Assembly (NCBI GenBank): GCA_029008115.1
Contig: JAQXJC010000020.1
Span: forward strand, 1 to 64,000
Direction of reading: 5' to 3'
DNA length: 64,000 nt
Source of the DNA: Desulfovibrionaceae bacterium
GTDB taxonomy: Bacteria > Desulfobacterota > Desulfovibrionia > Desulfovibrionales > Desulfovibrionaceae
This document shows positions 63,805-64,000 of this stretch, in pieces (position 1 is the stretch's first letter; each line of letters opens with the position of its first letter). The position numbers were made by a program, and so were the translations under genes. Under the pieces are notes generated by a model, which searched no databases, was not told where the DNA came from, and saw nothing but the letters and a program-made list of their open reading frames with translations.

Positions 63805-64000
63805 CTAGAAGGGCACTTCGTCCATGTTGGAAGCTTCGGAGGGGAAGGCGGGACCCAGATCGTCGTCGCGCTGCTGGGGCGCGGGACGGCGCGGGGCCTG
63901 GCGCTGGCCGCCGCCCATGTTGCCGCCGCGGGGAGCGCGGGGAGCGGGCGCAGGCGCACCATAGTCGTCTTCATAGCCGCCCATGTCGGCACGGGGGCCA
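63805..64000 (-). CDS. ssb: Single-stranded DNA-binding protein, C-terminal fragment
   Basis: The last 64 codons of an SSB whose OB-fold lies outside the window. What is seen is the Gly/Pro/Arg-rich linker (APRAPRGGNMGGGQRQ; APRRPAPQQ) and the acidic tip ending MDEVPF, the peptide that binds RecO, RecQ, PriA and other partners. Stop codon at 63805-63807. Confidence 0.93.
   Translation of the reverse strand, partial: GPRADMGGYEDDYGAPAPAPRAPRGGNMGGGQRQAPRRPAPQQRDDDLGPAFPSEASNMDEVPF

Overview
The window is a high-GC, gene-dense stretch of chromosome from a sulfate-reducing bacterium of the Desulfovibrionaceae (Desulfovibrio or a close relative). The diagnostic content is the membrane sulfite-reduction complex dsrMKJOP, two ATP sulfurylase (sat) genes, heme synthesis through the siroheme (Ahb) route, a Re-citrate synthase candidate with aconitase and isocitrate dehydrogenase, and carboxynorspermidine-type polyamine genes. 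I see no rRNA, tRNA, insertion sequence, integrase, prophage or CRISPR array.

Layout. 0-4.4 kb: end of an acyl-CoA synthetase, an unrecognised protein, SppA peptidase, and a gap-fba glycolytic pair. 4.7-13 kb: rpsL-rpsG-fusA, argJ, sat copy 1 with a probable Rex-controlled promoter, and a CoA-disulfide/persulfide reductase-rhodanese protein. 13-22 kb: an AGCS amino-acid/Na+ symporter, surE, an OB-HD nuclease, tmk, a histone-deacetylase-like protein and the two polyamine genes. 22-25 kb: a four-gene envelope operon (two lipoproteins, a small cytoplasmic protein, a Wza/SLBB-like exporter) whose function I cannot name. 25-33 kb: serS, mutL, a small zinc protein, paaK, purD-purE. 33-38 kb: a small PD-(D/E)xK nuclease coupled to a Dam methylase, sitting at the end of an ahb/hemB heme operon. 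38-45.7 kb: alaS, recA, a PP-loop enzyme, dksA and an NFACT/RqcH-like protein. 45.8-51 kb: aconitase, isocitrate dehydrogenase and a citrate-synthase-like enzyme fused to a Cache-type sensor domain; together they would make 2-oxoglutarate from acetyl-CoA and oxaloacetate. 51-53 kb: an RNase II-type enzyme. 53-58.8 kb: the dsrMKJOP operon with its RsbRD-domain leader gene and a clear promoter. 58.8-64 kb: a VKOR-thioredoxin protein, sat copy 2, a triheme cytochrome c peroxidase, and the C-terminus of SSB.

The most notable points are these. Two sat genes (about 87% identical proteins by hand count) carry nearly identical promoter blocks with a Rex-like operator between -35 and -10; one copy lies beside rpsL-rpsG-fusA and the other beside dsrMKJOP, as if an ancestral neighbourhood had been split. 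A Cache-type domain is fused to the citrate-synthase-like enzyme. A compact candidate restriction-modification pair overlaps by ATGA. GAPDH carries the residues typical of NADP-using enzymes. Most other genes are ordinary housekeeping genes of this family. Statements about named families and about D. vulgaris gene order come from memory and were not checked by search.
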